Assembly (NCBI GenBank): GCA_002400085.1
Contig: DHEX01000053.1
Location: 1 to 20,405 of the forward strand
Length of the DNA: 20,405 nt
Direction: 5' to 3'
DNA from: Clostridiaceae bacterium UBA4839
GTDB taxonomy: Bacteria; Bacillota; Clostridia; Clostridiales; Caloramatoraceae
Position numbers and translations under genes: made by a program. Positions 1 through 7,288 of the stretch are shown here, piece after piece. Under the pieces are notes generated by a model, which was not told the DNA's origin, made no database searches, and saw only the letters and a list, made by a program, of their open reading frames with translations. Position 1 is the stretch's first letter, and every line of letters begins with the position of its first letter.

Positions 1-2
1 AC

Positions 3-83
3 CCTGAGTTTACCTACTCACTTGAAATTGGGCGGCTACCATCTGAAAAACCTCGAATATTAAAGGAAAAAATGATTGCATAA
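3..83 (+). CDS. C-terminal tail of an unrecognised upstream protein (5' end outside window)
   Basis: One frame is open from the window edge and ends at a TAA at 81-83, giving 26 residues that end in KEKMIA. A second, shorter frame ends at 61-63. In related clostridia the gene before the DUF1292 gene is usually ruvX, but this tail does not look like a RuvX C terminus to me, so I give no function. Placing it upstream of the promoter of the next gene fits a gene end. It could also be non-coding. Confidence 0.3.
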   Translation, partial: PEFTYSLEIGRLPSEKPRILKEKMIA

Positions 84-101
84 TAATAATTAATTATTAT
101 T
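82..101. promoter_or_regulatory. 20-bp perfect palindrome overlapping the -35 box
   Basis: AATAATAATTAATTATTATT is its own reverse complement. Its last two bases are the first two of the -35 hexamer of the next promoter. It begins within the stop codon of the upstream frame. It could be an operator; AT-rich dyads of this kind resemble Fur/PerR-type boxes, and a Fur gene lies downstream. It could equally be a weak hairpin at the end of the upstream transcript. Only the symmetry is seen directly. Confidence 0.45.
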
Positions 102-128
102 GACAACTTTATATTTAACAATTACAAT
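100..128 (+). promoter_or_regulatory. Sigma-A-type promoter of the DUF1292 gene
   Basis: A perfect -35 TTGACA (100-105) and a near-consensus -10 TACAAT (123-128) are separated by 17 bp. This would start transcription near 135, leaving a short leader with an AGAGGTG ribosome binding site before the ATG at 161. Confidence 0.75.
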
Positions 129-160
129 TACATTAAAGTTTGAAATTAGAGGTGAATTAA

Positions 161-469
161 ATGGAAGAAAAAGAAAATACTGTTATTTTGACAGATGAAG
201 ATGGCGTAGATAGTGAATTTGAAATTGTGACTATATTAAACGTAGATAATCATGAGTACTGTGTACTTTACCCCACAGATTCAGATGATGAGGATGCTGT
301 TGTTTTAAAGCTTATTCAGGATGATAAGGGTGATGATATGCTTACTGAAATTGAAGATGATGATGAATTTGAAAAAGTTGCAGAGGCTTATGACGAGTGG
401 GCTGAAGAAAATGAGGAATATGGGGAGTATCCTGATGAAGACGAGGACACTGATGATGATGAAGAATAG
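161..469 (+). CDS. DUF1292 (YrzB-family) small acidic protein
   Basis: This is a 102-residue protein of the DUF1292 family, recognised from the N-terminal pattern VILTDEDG followed by FEIVTIL and EYCVLYP. Its biochemical role is unknown. The N-terminal 50 residues look like a small beta-rich domain. The C-terminal half is extremely acidic and ends in a run of Asp and Glu (about residues 84-102), so that part is probably disordered. An AGAGGTGAATTAA Shine-Dalgarno region lies just before the ATG. The gene has its own promoter and a terminator whose stem begins inside its stop region, so it is monocistronic here. The DUF1292 - fur - RNase J order is the standard clostridial arrangement and supports the call. 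Confidence 0.85.
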   Translation: MEEKENTVILTDEDGVDSEFEIVTILNVDNHEYCVLYPTDSDDEDAVVLKLIQDDKGDDMLTEIEDDDEFEKVAEAYDEWAEENEEYGEYPDEDEDTDDDEE

Positions 470-500
470 GATATACTAAGGTATATCCTATTCTTTATTT
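464..500 (+). terminator. Intrinsic terminator after the DUF1292 gene
   Basis: A 13-bp perfect stem, GAATAGGATATAC (464-476) with GTATATCCTATTC (481-493), has a TAAG loop and is followed by TTTATTTT. The stem overlaps the TAG stop codon at 467-469. Confidence 0.85.
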
Positions 501-532
501 TAAATAAAATAGCAGTTTCAATTGGATTTCAC

Positions 533-561
533 TTGACAATTAGTGAGAATATCATTAAACT
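533..561 (+). promoter_or_regulatory. Probable promoter of fur
   Basis: A perfect -35 TTGACA (533-538) lies 17 bp before a weaker -10 TAAACT (556-561). It sits just after the previous terminator and about 165 bp before the Fur start codon, which implies a long 5' leader. Confidence 0.5.
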
Positions 562-580
562 TATTAATGACATATTATAT

Positions 581-733
581 CAGGTGATTCTTGGGCGCAG
601 ATGGAGTTCTCTTAAAAAGCACTTCTCTCCATCTAAGTCATAGAATAACTATAATAATATTTGCTCTCTACCTTGAAGAGGATGGAGGAATTGTGCACGT
701 GTAGTCCGTATGAAAATCGGGGGAGGTGTAACA
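581..733 (+). promoter_or_regulatory. Long, possibly structured leader upstream of fur
   Basis: This leader is less AT-rich than typical spacers in the window. AGATGGAG (599-606) can pair perfectly with CTCCATCT (627-634). A second GATGGAG (681-687) could pair with the same CTCCATC strand, so the two pairings exclude each other. A small CTCT/AGAG hairpin (666-669/677-680) lies beside the second copy. No U-rich terminator follows, and the Shine-Dalgarno GGGGGAGGTG (719-728) ends the leader. It does not match a riboswitch class I know, and I cannot exclude an independent small RNA. Confidence 0.35.
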
Positions 734-1195
734 ATGGGCGAAAAAATGCTTGTAGATTCTGAAAAATTAAAAAAGAAGATGAAAGCAGAAGGTTATAAGT
801 TAACACCTCAAAGAAGAGCTGTATTAGATGTAATAATAGATAATGAAGGCAAACACCTTTCTACCGAAGAAATATATGAGGCTGTAAAAAAGGACTGTCC
901 TGAGATAGGGCTTGCCACAGTTTATAGGACGCTGCTTTTATTGGAAAAATTGAATGTAGTTTGCAAAATGAACTTTGATGATGGTTATAATAGATTTGAG
1001 CTAATTCACAATTCGGAATTTCATCAACATCATCATTTAGTTTGTATAAACTGCGGAAGCGTACAGGAGGTCAGGGCCGATTTACTTGATAATCTTGAAA
1101 AGGAAATAGAGGATAAATATGATTTCAAAATTACAAATCATAACGTTAAATTTTATGGATACTGTAAAAAGTGTAAAGAGATGCTAAAAATTTAA
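734..1195 (+). CDS. fur: Fur-family metal-dependent transcriptional repressor
   Basis: This is a ferric uptake regulator-type DNA-binding protein of 153 residues, a normal length. The start chosen is ATG 734, directly after GGGGGAGGTG; an upstream in-frame ATG at 710 has no comparable site. The N-terminal winged helix carries GYKLTPQRR (residues 20-28) and LATVYRTL (60-67). The dimerisation domain holds HQHHHLVC (97-104). Two CxxC pairs, C104/C107 and C144/C147, form the structural zinc site. Residue E112 occupies the position of the regulatory Asp of PerR (D104 in B. subtilis), which favours Fur over the peroxide sensor PerR. It is flanked by terminators on both sides and so is probably transcribed alone. 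Its regulon is not visible here. Confidence 0.85.
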   Translation: MGEKMLVDSEKLKKKMKAEGYKLTPQRRAVLDVIIDNEGKHLSTEEIYEAVKKDCPEIGLATVYRTLLLLEKLNVVCKMNFDDGYNRFELIHNSEFHQHHHLVCINCGSVQEVRADLLDNLEKEIEDKYDFKITNHNVKFYGYCKKCKEMLKI

Positions 1196-1217
1196 GCAAT
1201 TAAACAATATCTTATTT

Positions 1218-1266
1218 CTATGGCATTGATCCTGCTTTTCCAGGGTGAATGCCATAGAGTTTTTTT
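1218..1266 (+). terminator. Intrinsic terminator after fur
   Basis: CTATGGCATT (1218-1227) pairs with AATGCCATAG (1248-1257). A smaller CCTG/CAGG stem sits inside, and a run of seven T follows at 1260-1266. Confidence 0.88.
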
Positions 1267-1309
1267 GGAATAGTTTGAAATATATTGAGGCATATTAAAA
1301 TAAATATTG

Positions 1310-1338
1310 TTGATATTATGTATACATATAAGTATAAT
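1310..1338 (+). promoter_or_regulatory. Sigma-A-type promoter of the RNase J gene
   Basis: TTGATA (1310-1315) and a perfect TATAAT (1333-1338) are separated by 17 bp. They lie between the fur terminator and the ribosome binding site AAAGGAGGGG at 1381-1390. Confidence 0.75.
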
Positions 1339-1395
1339 AGCATTATTGGTGTTTGTTCGGATTTTATAATGAAAACAGTGAAAGGAGGGGCAAAT

Positions 1396-3060
1396 TTGGG
1401 AAAAAAGGACAAAGTAAAAGTTATACCTTTAGGCGGCGTAGGAGAAATTGGTAAGAATATGACTGTTATAGAATATAAAAATGAAATAATAGTTATAGAT
1501 TGCGGTCTTATGTTTCCTGGAGAAGAAATGCTTGGGGTAGATATAGTAATTCCTGATATAACCTACCTGTTAAAGCATAAGGAAAAAGTAAAAGCTATTG
1601 TATTAACTCATGGCCATGAAGATCATATAGGAGCACTGCCCTATGTTTTAAAACAGTTGAATGTTCCTGTTTACGGAACAAGACTTACCCTTGGGATAGT
1701 AGAAACTAAACTAAAAGAACATAATCTTTTAGATAAGGCAGACCTTAGAGTTGTAAAACCGGGTGATACGATTACTTTTAATGAATTAAAGGTGGAATTT
1801 ATTAGAAATAGCCATAGTATTGCTGATTCATGTGCAATTGCTATCCATACGCCAGTTGGAACTATCGTTCACACAGGTGATTTTAAAATAGATTATACTC
1901 CTATTGATGGTGAAGTTATGGATTTTGCAAGATTTGCTGAGCTTGGGAAAGAAGGAGTTCTCCTTATGCTTGCAGATAGCACTAATGTAGAAAGACCAGG
2001 ATATACTATGTCAGAAAAAACTGTTGGTGAGACTTTTGATAAAATATTTAGTGAAGCAAAACATAGAATAATTGTAGCTACTTTTGCTTCAAATGTTCAT
2101 AGAATTCAACAGGTTATTGATGCAGCAGCTAAGTATCATAGAAAGATAGCAGTTTGCGGCAGAAGTATTGAAAATATTACTGAGGTAGCAGTTGAGCTTG
2201 GGTATCTTAAGATACCGGAAGGAATGTTAGTTAATATAGATAATATAGATAAAGTACCAAAAAATAAATTAGTCATAATTACAACCGGAAGCCAAGGAGA
2301 GCCGATGTCTGCTCTTGCCAGAATGGCTGCGTCAGAGCATAAAAAGGTTGAAATTATAAAGGATGATTTAATAATAATATCAGCTAATCCTATACCTGGT
2401 AATGAAAAATTAGTTTCAAAAGTAATCAATCAATTATTTAAAAAGGGAGCAAATGTTATTTATGAATCCCTTGCTGAAGTGCATGTATCAGGACATGCTT
2501 GTCAGGAAGAATTAAAGCTTATGCACACATTAGTTAAACCTAAATATTTTATGCCCGTACATGGTGAATACCGTCATTTAAAGCAGCATGCACTTTTAGC
2601 TCAAAAGCTTGGAATGGATGAAAGCCATATTTTTATAGCTGACATTGGTCAAGTTCTTGAAATTTCTAAAGATGGTGCAAGATTTAATGGAAGTGTTCCT
2701 TCAGGCCAAGTATTAGTTGATGGGCTTGGAGTAGGTGATGTAGGAAACATTGTGCTAAGGGATAGAAAGCATTTATCTCAGGATGGAATATTAACAGTTG
2801 TGGTTACTATTGAAAAAAAGACTGGAACTGTTATTGCAGGACCTGATATTATATCAAGAGGTTTTGTTTATGTGAGAGAATCAGAGGACTTAATGGATGA
2901 GGCAAAAGAAGTGGTTAAAAAATCACTGGACAAATGTCTTGGAAATCAAATATCAGAATGGGCACCAATAAAAACAAACATTAAGGATGATTTAAGAGAA
3001 TTCCTTTATGAAAAAACTAAGCGAAAACCAATGATTCTTCCAATAATAATGGAAATATAA
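1396..3060 (+). CDS. rnjA: Ribonuclease J (5'-3' exo/endoribonuclease)
   Basis: RNase J is a metallo-beta-lactamase/beta-CASP nuclease that degrades and matures mRNA and rRNA precursors in the cytoplasm. I chose the TTG at 1396 because AAAGGAGGGG precedes it at the right distance. This gives 554 residues, essentially the length of B. subtilis RNase J1; the longer open frame upstream has no ribosome binding site and overlaps the promoter. Metal ligands are visible as HGHEDH (residues 72-77), H140 and D162. The later HGEYRHLKQH segment matches the beta-CASP region, and a C-terminal domain follows. It has its own promoter. The downstream ylbF-family gene may be cotranscribed, since I see no terminator between them. 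Confidence 0.93.
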   Translation: MGKKDKVKVIPLGGVGEIGKNMTVIEYKNEIIVIDCGLMFPGEEMLGVDIVIPDITYLLKHKEKVKAIVLTHGHEDHIGALPYVLKQLNVPVYGTRLTLGIVETKLKEHNLLDKADLRVVKPGDTITFNELKVEFIRNSHSIADSCAIAIHTPVGTIVHTGDFKIDYTPIDGEVMDFARFAELGKEGVLLMLADSTNVERPGYTMSEKTVGETFDKIFSEAKHRIIVATFASNVHRIQQVIDAAAKYHRKIAVCGRSIENITEVAVELGYLKIPEGMLVNIDNIDKVPKNKLVIITTGSQGEPMSALARMAASEHKKVEIIKDDLIIISANPIPGNEKLVSKVINQLFKKGANVIYESLAEVHVSGHACQEELKLMHTLVKPKYFMPVHGEYRHLKQHALLAQKLGMDESHIFIADIGQVLEISKDGARFNGSVPSGQVLVDGLGVGDVGNIVLRDRKHLSQDGILTVVVTIEKKTGTVIAGPDIISRGFVYVRESEDLMDEAKEVVKKSLDKCLGNQISEWAPIKTNIKDDLREFLYEKTKRKPMILPIIMEI

Positions 3061-3094
3061 TATAGTGTTTTAAAAGTCTAAATTAAAATTAATA

Positions 3095-3123
3095 TTGAAA
3101 AATAATGCTTAATGTGATAAAAA
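3095..3123 (+). promoter_or_regulatory. Weak candidate promoter before the ylbF-family gene
   Basis: TTGAAA (3095-3100) lies 17 bp before TAAAAA (3118-3123), in the 89-bp gap after the RNase J gene. Both hexamers are imperfect and the region is AT-rich, so this may be chance. Confidence 0.3.
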
Positions 3124-3149
3124 TAAGATAAGAGAAGTGGGGTGGTTAA

Positions 3150-3509
3150 ATGAATAATATTTATGATAAAGCTAATGAATTAGCTAGTGCCCTAAAGGAA
3201 TCACCAGAGATAATAAACTATAAAAAGCAATTGGAAAAAATCAATGCAAACCCGAGCAATAAAAAAATGGTAGATGATCTTAGAAAGCAGCAGCTAGAAA
3301 TATATTCTATGCAAGTACAGGGAATAGAGCCACCGCAGGAAAAGATAGAAAAATTACAGAGTTTATGGAGCGTTATTAATTTAAATCCGGATGTAAGAGA
3401 ATATATGGAAGCAGAAATGAAGTTTTCAACTCTTTGGAAAGATCTAATGAAAATACTTAGTGACGCAATTGGAGTAGATTTGTCATTAGATGATGAAGAT
3501 AATAAATAG
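3150..3509 (+). CDS. YlbF/YmcA-family protein
   Basis: This 119-residue, mostly helical protein resembles the YlbF/YmcA/YheA (DUF964) family. The N-terminal helix (DKANELASALKESPE, about 5-19) and the Gln- and Lys-rich central helices are typical. B. subtilis YlbF and YmcA, together with YaaT, form a complex that modulates RNase Y-dependent mRNA maturation. Other members, such as YheA, have no assigned role, and I cannot tell which group this belongs to. A GGGGTGG Shine-Dalgarno lies before the ATG. It follows the RNase J gene and ends 12 bp before queT, suggesting cotranscription with one or both. No membrane segment or signal peptide is seen. Confidence 0.75.
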   Translation: MNNIYDKANELASALKESPEIINYKKQLEKINANPSNKKMVDDLRKQQLEIYSMQVQGIEPPQEKIEKLQSLWSVINLNPDVREYMEAEMKFSTLWKDLMKILSDAIGVDLSLDDEDNK

Positions 3510-3521
3510 TAGGAGTTTAAA

Positions 3522-3992
3522 ATGGATGATAAAGAAACAAAGACGATGGTTAAATCTGGAGTAATTGCTGCTATATATTTTGTTTTAACTATTGTTTTTG
3601 GCGAAAAAAGTTTTGGACCAATACAATTTAGAATATCTGAAGCTATGACAATACTACCATTCTATGAACCTGCAGCAGTACCGGGCCTTTTTGTGGGATG
3701 CTTTATTGCAAATATATTTGGAGGCCTTGGACCTATTGATATTTTTTGCGGAAGTTTAACAACGCTTTTAGCTGCATATTTAACTTCAAAAATGCCTAAT
3801 AAATATTTAGCGACACTGCCGCCAATATTATTAAATTCTTTTATTATACCTATATGGGTAAGTAAGGCATCAAATATGCCATATATTGCTGTGATGAGCA
3901 GTATTTGCTTTAGTGAATTTATATCTGTTGGTGTTTTCGGCTTAATTTTATCTGTGGTTTTTGAAAGAGTATATAAGAATAAGAACCATTAA
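3522..3992 (+). CDS. queT: QueT-family transporter (ECF S component, predicted queuosine-precursor uptake)
   Basis: This 156-residue integral membrane protein has about five hydrophobic segments (roughly residues 9-27, 50-68, 73-92, 98-115 and 123-147). The motif FGPIQFRISEAMTILPF (about 31-47) is characteristic of the QueT family, predicted substrate-binding components of energy-coupling-factor transporters that import queuosine precursors such as preQ1 or queuine. The start ATG follows a TAGGAG site, 12 bp after the ylbF-family stop. The ATPase and EcfT partners are not encoded here, as usual for group II ECF systems that share one module. No preQ1 riboswitch is evident just upstream. Substrate assignment rests on family knowledge only. 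Confidence 0.82.
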   Translation: MDDKETKTMVKSGVIAAIYFVLTIVFGEKSFGPIQFRISEAMTILPFYEPAAVPGLFVGCFIANIFGGLGPIDIFCGSLTTLLAAYLTSKMPNKYLATLPPILLNSFIIPIWVSKASNMPYIAVMSSICFSEFISVGVFGLILSVVFERVYKNKNH

Positions 3993-4043
3993 TACATTTA
4001 TCAACAAATATTTCTTTTATTTGACTAAAATATATATGATTTA

Positions 4044-4072
4044 TTGACATTTTAGATTTAATTGCTTAAAAT
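4044..4072 (+). promoter_or_regulatory. Sigma-A-type promoter of typA
   Basis: TTGACA (4044-4049) and TAAAAT (4067-4072) are separated by 17 bp. The start site would fall near 4079, immediately before the hairpin at 4083-4113, so transcripts from here would begin with that hairpin. Confidence 0.6.
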
Positions 4073-4082
4073 TAAAATGGTT

Positions 4083-4118
4083 TAATAGGATATCATAAAA
4101 GGATATCCTATTATTTTT
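4083..4118 (+). terminator. Intrinsic terminator between queT and typA
   Basis: TAATAGGATATC (4083-4094) pairs perfectly with GATATCCTATTA (4102-4113) around a 7-nt loop, followed by TTTTT. It probably ends the upstream transcript. The candidate typA promoter lies upstream of it, so it might also affect typA. Confidence 0.8.
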
Positions 4119-4156
4119 GATTTAAACTTGTGTTAAACTACATTGGAGGTTTTATA

Positions 4157-5995
4157 ATGAATAACTTTGTAAGAGATGATATACGAAATGTGGCAATAAT
4201 TGCCCATGTTGACCATGGCAAGACGACATTGGTAGATGGACTTTTAAAGCAAAGCGGAGTTTTTAGAAGTAATGAAAAGGTTGAAGAAAGGGTAATGGAT
4301 TCAAATGACCTTGAGAGAGAAAGGGGCATTACAATATTATCTAAGAATACATCTGTATTTTATAATAATGTTAAGATAAATATTGTTGACACACCGGGAC
4401 ATGCAGACTTTGGCGGAGAAGTTGAACGAGTGCTAAAAATGGTTGATGGAGTACTTTTGCTTGTAGATGCTGCAGAAGGGCCTATGCCTCAGACAAGATT
4501 TGTTCTTAAAAAAGCATTAGAATTAAAGTTAAAGCCTATTGTTGTAATTAATAAAATTGATAAACCGGATGCAAGAAGCAATGAAGTTATTGATGAGGTA
4601 TTTGATCTTTTTATTGACCTTGGTGCAAGCGAAGACCAATTAGATTTTCCAATAATTTATTGCTCTGCAAGGGACGGAATTGCTAAATACAATTTAGATG
4701 ATGAATCAGATAACCTTAAACCCCTGTTTGATACAATTATTAACTACATTCCTGCACCAGAAGGTCACATTGATGAACCACTGCAGATGCTTGTAACAAC
4801 TATTGATTCAAATGATTATGTAGGAAGAATAGCTGTTGGAAAGATTGAAAGAGGAGCAATTAAAAAAGGACAAAACGTTGTTGTATGTGGTAAAGATGGT
4901 GAAAAAAGACAAGGAAAAGTAGTAAATTTATATAATTTCTCAGGACTTAAAAAAGTTGATATTGATGAAGCGAAATTAGGGGAAATTGTTGCAGTATCTG
5001 GAATACCTGATATAAACATCGGGGAAACAATAGCTGATGAATTTAATCCGGAACCACTTCCATTTGTGGCCATAGATGAGCCTACAATCTCAATGACTTT
5101 CCTTGTAAATGACAGTCCTTTTGCAGGACAGGAGGGGACTTATGTTACCTCAAGACATTTAAGAGACAGATTAATGAAGGAGCTTGAAACAAATGTAAGC
5201 CTAAGAGTTGAAGAAACAGATAGTACTGATGCTTTTGAAGTTTCAGGAAGAGGAGAACTTCATCTTTCAATTCTTATAGAAACTATGAGGAGAGAGGGTT
5301 ATGAATTCCAAGTTTCTAAGCCAAGAGTTATTTATAAAGAAATTAATGGAGTAAAGAATGAACCAATGGAACTTTTAACTATTGATGTTCCTGAAGAATA
5401 TGTAGGTGCTGTAATTGAAAAGATTGGGCCAAGAAAAGGCGAAATGAAGAATATGCATCCTGCAATAAATGGATATGCAAGACTTGAATTTAAAATCCCA
5501 GCAAGAGGCCTTATTGGTTACAGAAATGAATTTATGACTGACACTAAGGGTAATGGTATAATGAATCATATATTTGCAGGCTATGAACCTTATAAGGGTG
5601 ATATTTCAGATAGAACTAGAGGATCATTAGTAGCTTATGAAGCTGGTGAATCAATAACTTATGGCCTTTTCAATGCACAAGAAAGAGGTTCTTTGTTTAT
5701 TGGCCCTGGAGTTCCAGTTTATGAAGGCATGATTGTAGGTCTTTGTTCAAGGGATGAGGATATTGAAGTCAATGTTTGTAAGAAAAAGCATGTAAGTAAC
5801 ATGAGAACATCAAGTTCAGACGAAACTTTAAGGCTTGTACCACCAATTCAAATGTCTTTGGAGCAATGTCTTGAATTTATTACAAATGATGAACTTGTTG
5901 AAGTTACTCCTAAAAATATAAGAATGAGAAAAAAGGTACTTGATACAGCAACTAGAAAAAAAGAAATTTCGCGCCAAAAAACAAAAAATAATTAG
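4157..5995 (+). CDS. typA: Translational GTPase TypA/BipA
   Basis: TypA/BipA is a ribosome-binding GTPase of the EF-G family, involved in ribosome assembly and in stress and cold adaptation. The start chosen is the ATG at 4157, preceded by GGAGG, giving 612 residues, the usual family length. GTPase motifs are all present: G1 AHVDHGKTT (16-24), G2 around T59 in ERGITIL, G3 DTPGH (78-82) and G4 NKID (132-135). These are followed by the beta-barrel, EF-G III/V-like and C-terminal TypA domains (for example [24 protein letters not shown] residues before the mid-region and [10 protein letters not shown] later). It seems monocistronic, behind a terminator and its own promoter. Confidence 0.95.
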   Translation: MNNFVRDDIRNVAIIAHVDHGKTTLVDGLLKQSGVFRSNEKVEERVMDSNDLERERGITILSKNTSVFYNNVKINIVDTPGHADFGGEVERVLKMVDGVLLLVDAAEGPMPQTRFVLKKALELKLKPIVVINKIDKPDARSNEVIDEVFDLFIDLGASEDQLDFPIIYCSARDGIAKYNLDDESDNLKPLFDTIINYIPAPEGHIDEPLQMLVTTIDSNDYVGRIAVGKIERGAIKKGQNVVVCGKDGEKRQGKVVNLYNFSGLKKVDIDEAKLGEIVAVSGIPDINIGETIADEFNPEPLPFVAIDEPTISMTFLVNDSPFAGQEGTYVTSRHLRDRLMKELETNVSLRVEETDSTDAFEVSGRGELHLSILIETMRREGYEFQVSKPRVIYKEINGVKNEPMELLTIDVPEEYVGAVIEKIGPRKGEMKNMHPAINGYARLEFKIPARGLIGYRNEFMTDTKGNGIMNHIFAGYEPYKGDISDRTRGSLVAYEAGESITYGLFNAQERGSLFIGPGVPVYEGMIVGLCSRDEDIEVNVCKKKHVSNMRTSSSDETLRLVPPIQMSLEQCLEFITNDELVEVTPKNIRMRKKVLDTATRKKEISRQKTKNN

Positions 5996-6070
5996 TTTTT
6001 TAGTAAAAGTTGTGTATAATATATTTATATTGATAATTAAAATTAGGTATATTAATCTGCTATAGGCTAA

Positions 6071-6095
6071 TTGGCATACTTCTAAAGTACGCCAA
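6071..6095 (+). promoter_or_regulatory. Stem-loop in the typA-mltG spacer
   Basis: TTGGCATACTT pairs with AAGTACGCCAA around a short loop, with one mismatch. There is no U tract, so it is not an obvious terminator. It lies 8 nt before a second, longer hairpin. Confidence 0.4.
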
Positions 6096-6100
6096 TCATA

Positions 6101-6138
6101 ATAATTTAATCAGATGGAAAACCATCTGATTAAATTAT
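6101..6138 (+). terminator. 17-bp perfect stem-loop before mltG, possible terminator
   Basis: The arms 6101-6117 and 6122-6138 are perfectly complementary around an AAAA loop, with a TCAGATGG/CCATCTGA core. The following bases (ATTTGAATAA) are not a good U tract, so it may be a weak terminator for typA or a stabilising 5' hairpin for mltG. The mltG ribosome binding site GGGGG begins 14 nt downstream. Confidence 0.5.
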
Positions 6139-6163
6139 ATTTGAATAAACATGGGGGATTTTT

Positions 6164-7204
6164 ATGTTTAATAGAATTAATAAAACAATAGCCATTGTTA
6201 TATTTTGTGCTTTTATGGCGCTATTGATTTCTATTCCATTTATTATGTATAATAAATTCTTAAATACGCCTACTTCAAAAAAGAATAAAGAAGTACAACT
6301 CAAAGTGGACTTAGGAGCTACAAGCGATTCAGTCATTAAAAATCTTTATGATGCAGGCCTTGTCAGCAATAAAGTTTTTTCTAAAATATATTTAAAAAAG
6401 AATGGATTAGATAAAAAATTAATGGAAGGTGTATATGTTTTTAATACTTCTATGAAGCCTAGGGATATATTTGATAAGCTAATTAATGGGAAAGTAGATA
6501 AGGGTATTCGAAATGTTACAATTCCTGAAGGATATACGGTAAAGCAAATTGCTGATAAGCTTTTAAAAGACGGTGTAATTAAGGATAAAGAAAAATTTAT
6601 AAATGAAACTAAGAATGGAAAATTTGATTACGAATTTTTAAAAGATATTCCTAAAGATAGGCCATCACCGCTGGAAGGCTATTTATTCCCTGATACATAT
6701 GATTTTTCAAAGGACACTAATGAACATGAAATAATTGATAAAATGTTAAAAAGATTTGATGAAGTTTATAAAAAAACTTTAAAAGGTAAAACGAATAAAA
6801 ACATGACTCCTGATGATGTAGTGATATTAGCATCTATTGTTGAAGGAGAAGCTAAACTTGATAGTGAAAGAGATATTATTGCAGGAGTATTTATGAACAG
6901 ATTAAAGATGAACCAAAAGCTTGAATCTTGTGCTACAGTTCAATATGCACTAGAGCTTAATACAGGCAGCCGTAAGGATGTATTATATAATAAGGATCTA
7001 CAAGTCAATTCTCCTTATAATACATATAAAGTTGGGGGGCTGCCAGCAGGTCCTATATGTAATCCTGGACAAAAATCCATTGAAGCTGCATTAAACCCTG
7101 CAAATGTAGATTATTTATATTTTGTAGCTAAGGGCGATGGCAGTCATTATTTTACAAAGGACTATGATGATTTTTTGAAATTCCAAAAAAATTTAAAACA
7201 TTGA
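6164..7204 (+). CDS. mltG: Endolytic murein transglycosylase MltG (YceG-like)
   Basis: MltG cleaves nascent peptidoglycan glycan strands at the outer face of the membrane and helps set strand length. The 346-residue protein has a short cytoplasmic N terminus and one membrane anchor (about residues 8-29). A LysM-like segment (EGYTVKQIADKL, about 124-135) follows, then the YceG catalytic domain. Its family motifs are LEGYLFPDTY, ASIVEGEA with the presumed catalytic E227, and SPYNTY...GLPAGPICNPG near the C terminus. The start ATG follows GGGGG at normal spacing. It lies between two stem-loops and may be monocistronic. No key residue is missing. Confidence 0.93.
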   Translation: MFNRINKTIAIVIFCAFMALLISIPFIMYNKFLNTPTSKKNKEVQLKVDLGATSDSVIKNLYDAGLVSNKVFSKIYLKKNGLDKKLMEGVYVFNTSMKPRDIFDKLINGKVDKGIRNVTIPEGYTVKQIADKLLKDGVIKDKEKFINETKNGKFDYEFLKDIPKDRPSPLEGYLFPDTYDFSKDTNEHEIIDKMLKRFDEVYKKTLKGKTNKNMTPDDVVILASIVEGEAKLDSERDIIAGVFMNRLKMNQKLESCATVQYALELNTGSRKDVLYNKDLQVNSPYNTYKVGGLPAGPICNPGQKSIEAALNPANVDYLYFVAKGDGSHYFTKDYDDFLKFQKNLKH

Positions 7205-7226
7205 TTTTTTTAATAGGGATAAAATA

Positions 7227-7260
7227 TTAATACATGGAGAATTCCATGTATTAATTTTGT
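7227..7260 (+). terminator. Intrinsic terminator after mltG
   Basis: A perfect 12-bp stem, TTAATACATGGA (7227-7238) with TCCATGTATTAA (7243-7254), has a GAAT loop and is followed by TTTTGT. It lies about 20 bp before the trmR ribosome binding site. Confidence 0.75.
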
Positions 7261-7288
7261 GTATATATTATATTTTGGGAGGTTGTTT

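Noticed and set aside
581..733. 6S RNA, T-box or a known riboswitch upstream of fur
   Set aside because: I looked for the T-box sequence and familiar riboswitch core motifs and saw none; a 6S-like closing stem was not convincing by eye. Left as an unassigned structured leader.
1285..1395. Upstream extension of the RNase J reading frame to an ATA/ATG-type start
   Set aside because: This stretch contains a near-perfect promoter at 1310-1338, and the strong ribosome binding site serves the TTG at 1396, which gives the normal RNase J length.
2136..2429. Minus-strand open frame of 97 codons within the RNase J gene
   Set aside because: It is antisense to the beta-CASP domain coding region, with no start signals or recognisable protein family.
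3061..3149. preQ1 riboswitch upstream of the ylbF-queT genes
   Set aside because: No preQ1-I hairpin with its A-rich tail could be found in this AT-rich gap.
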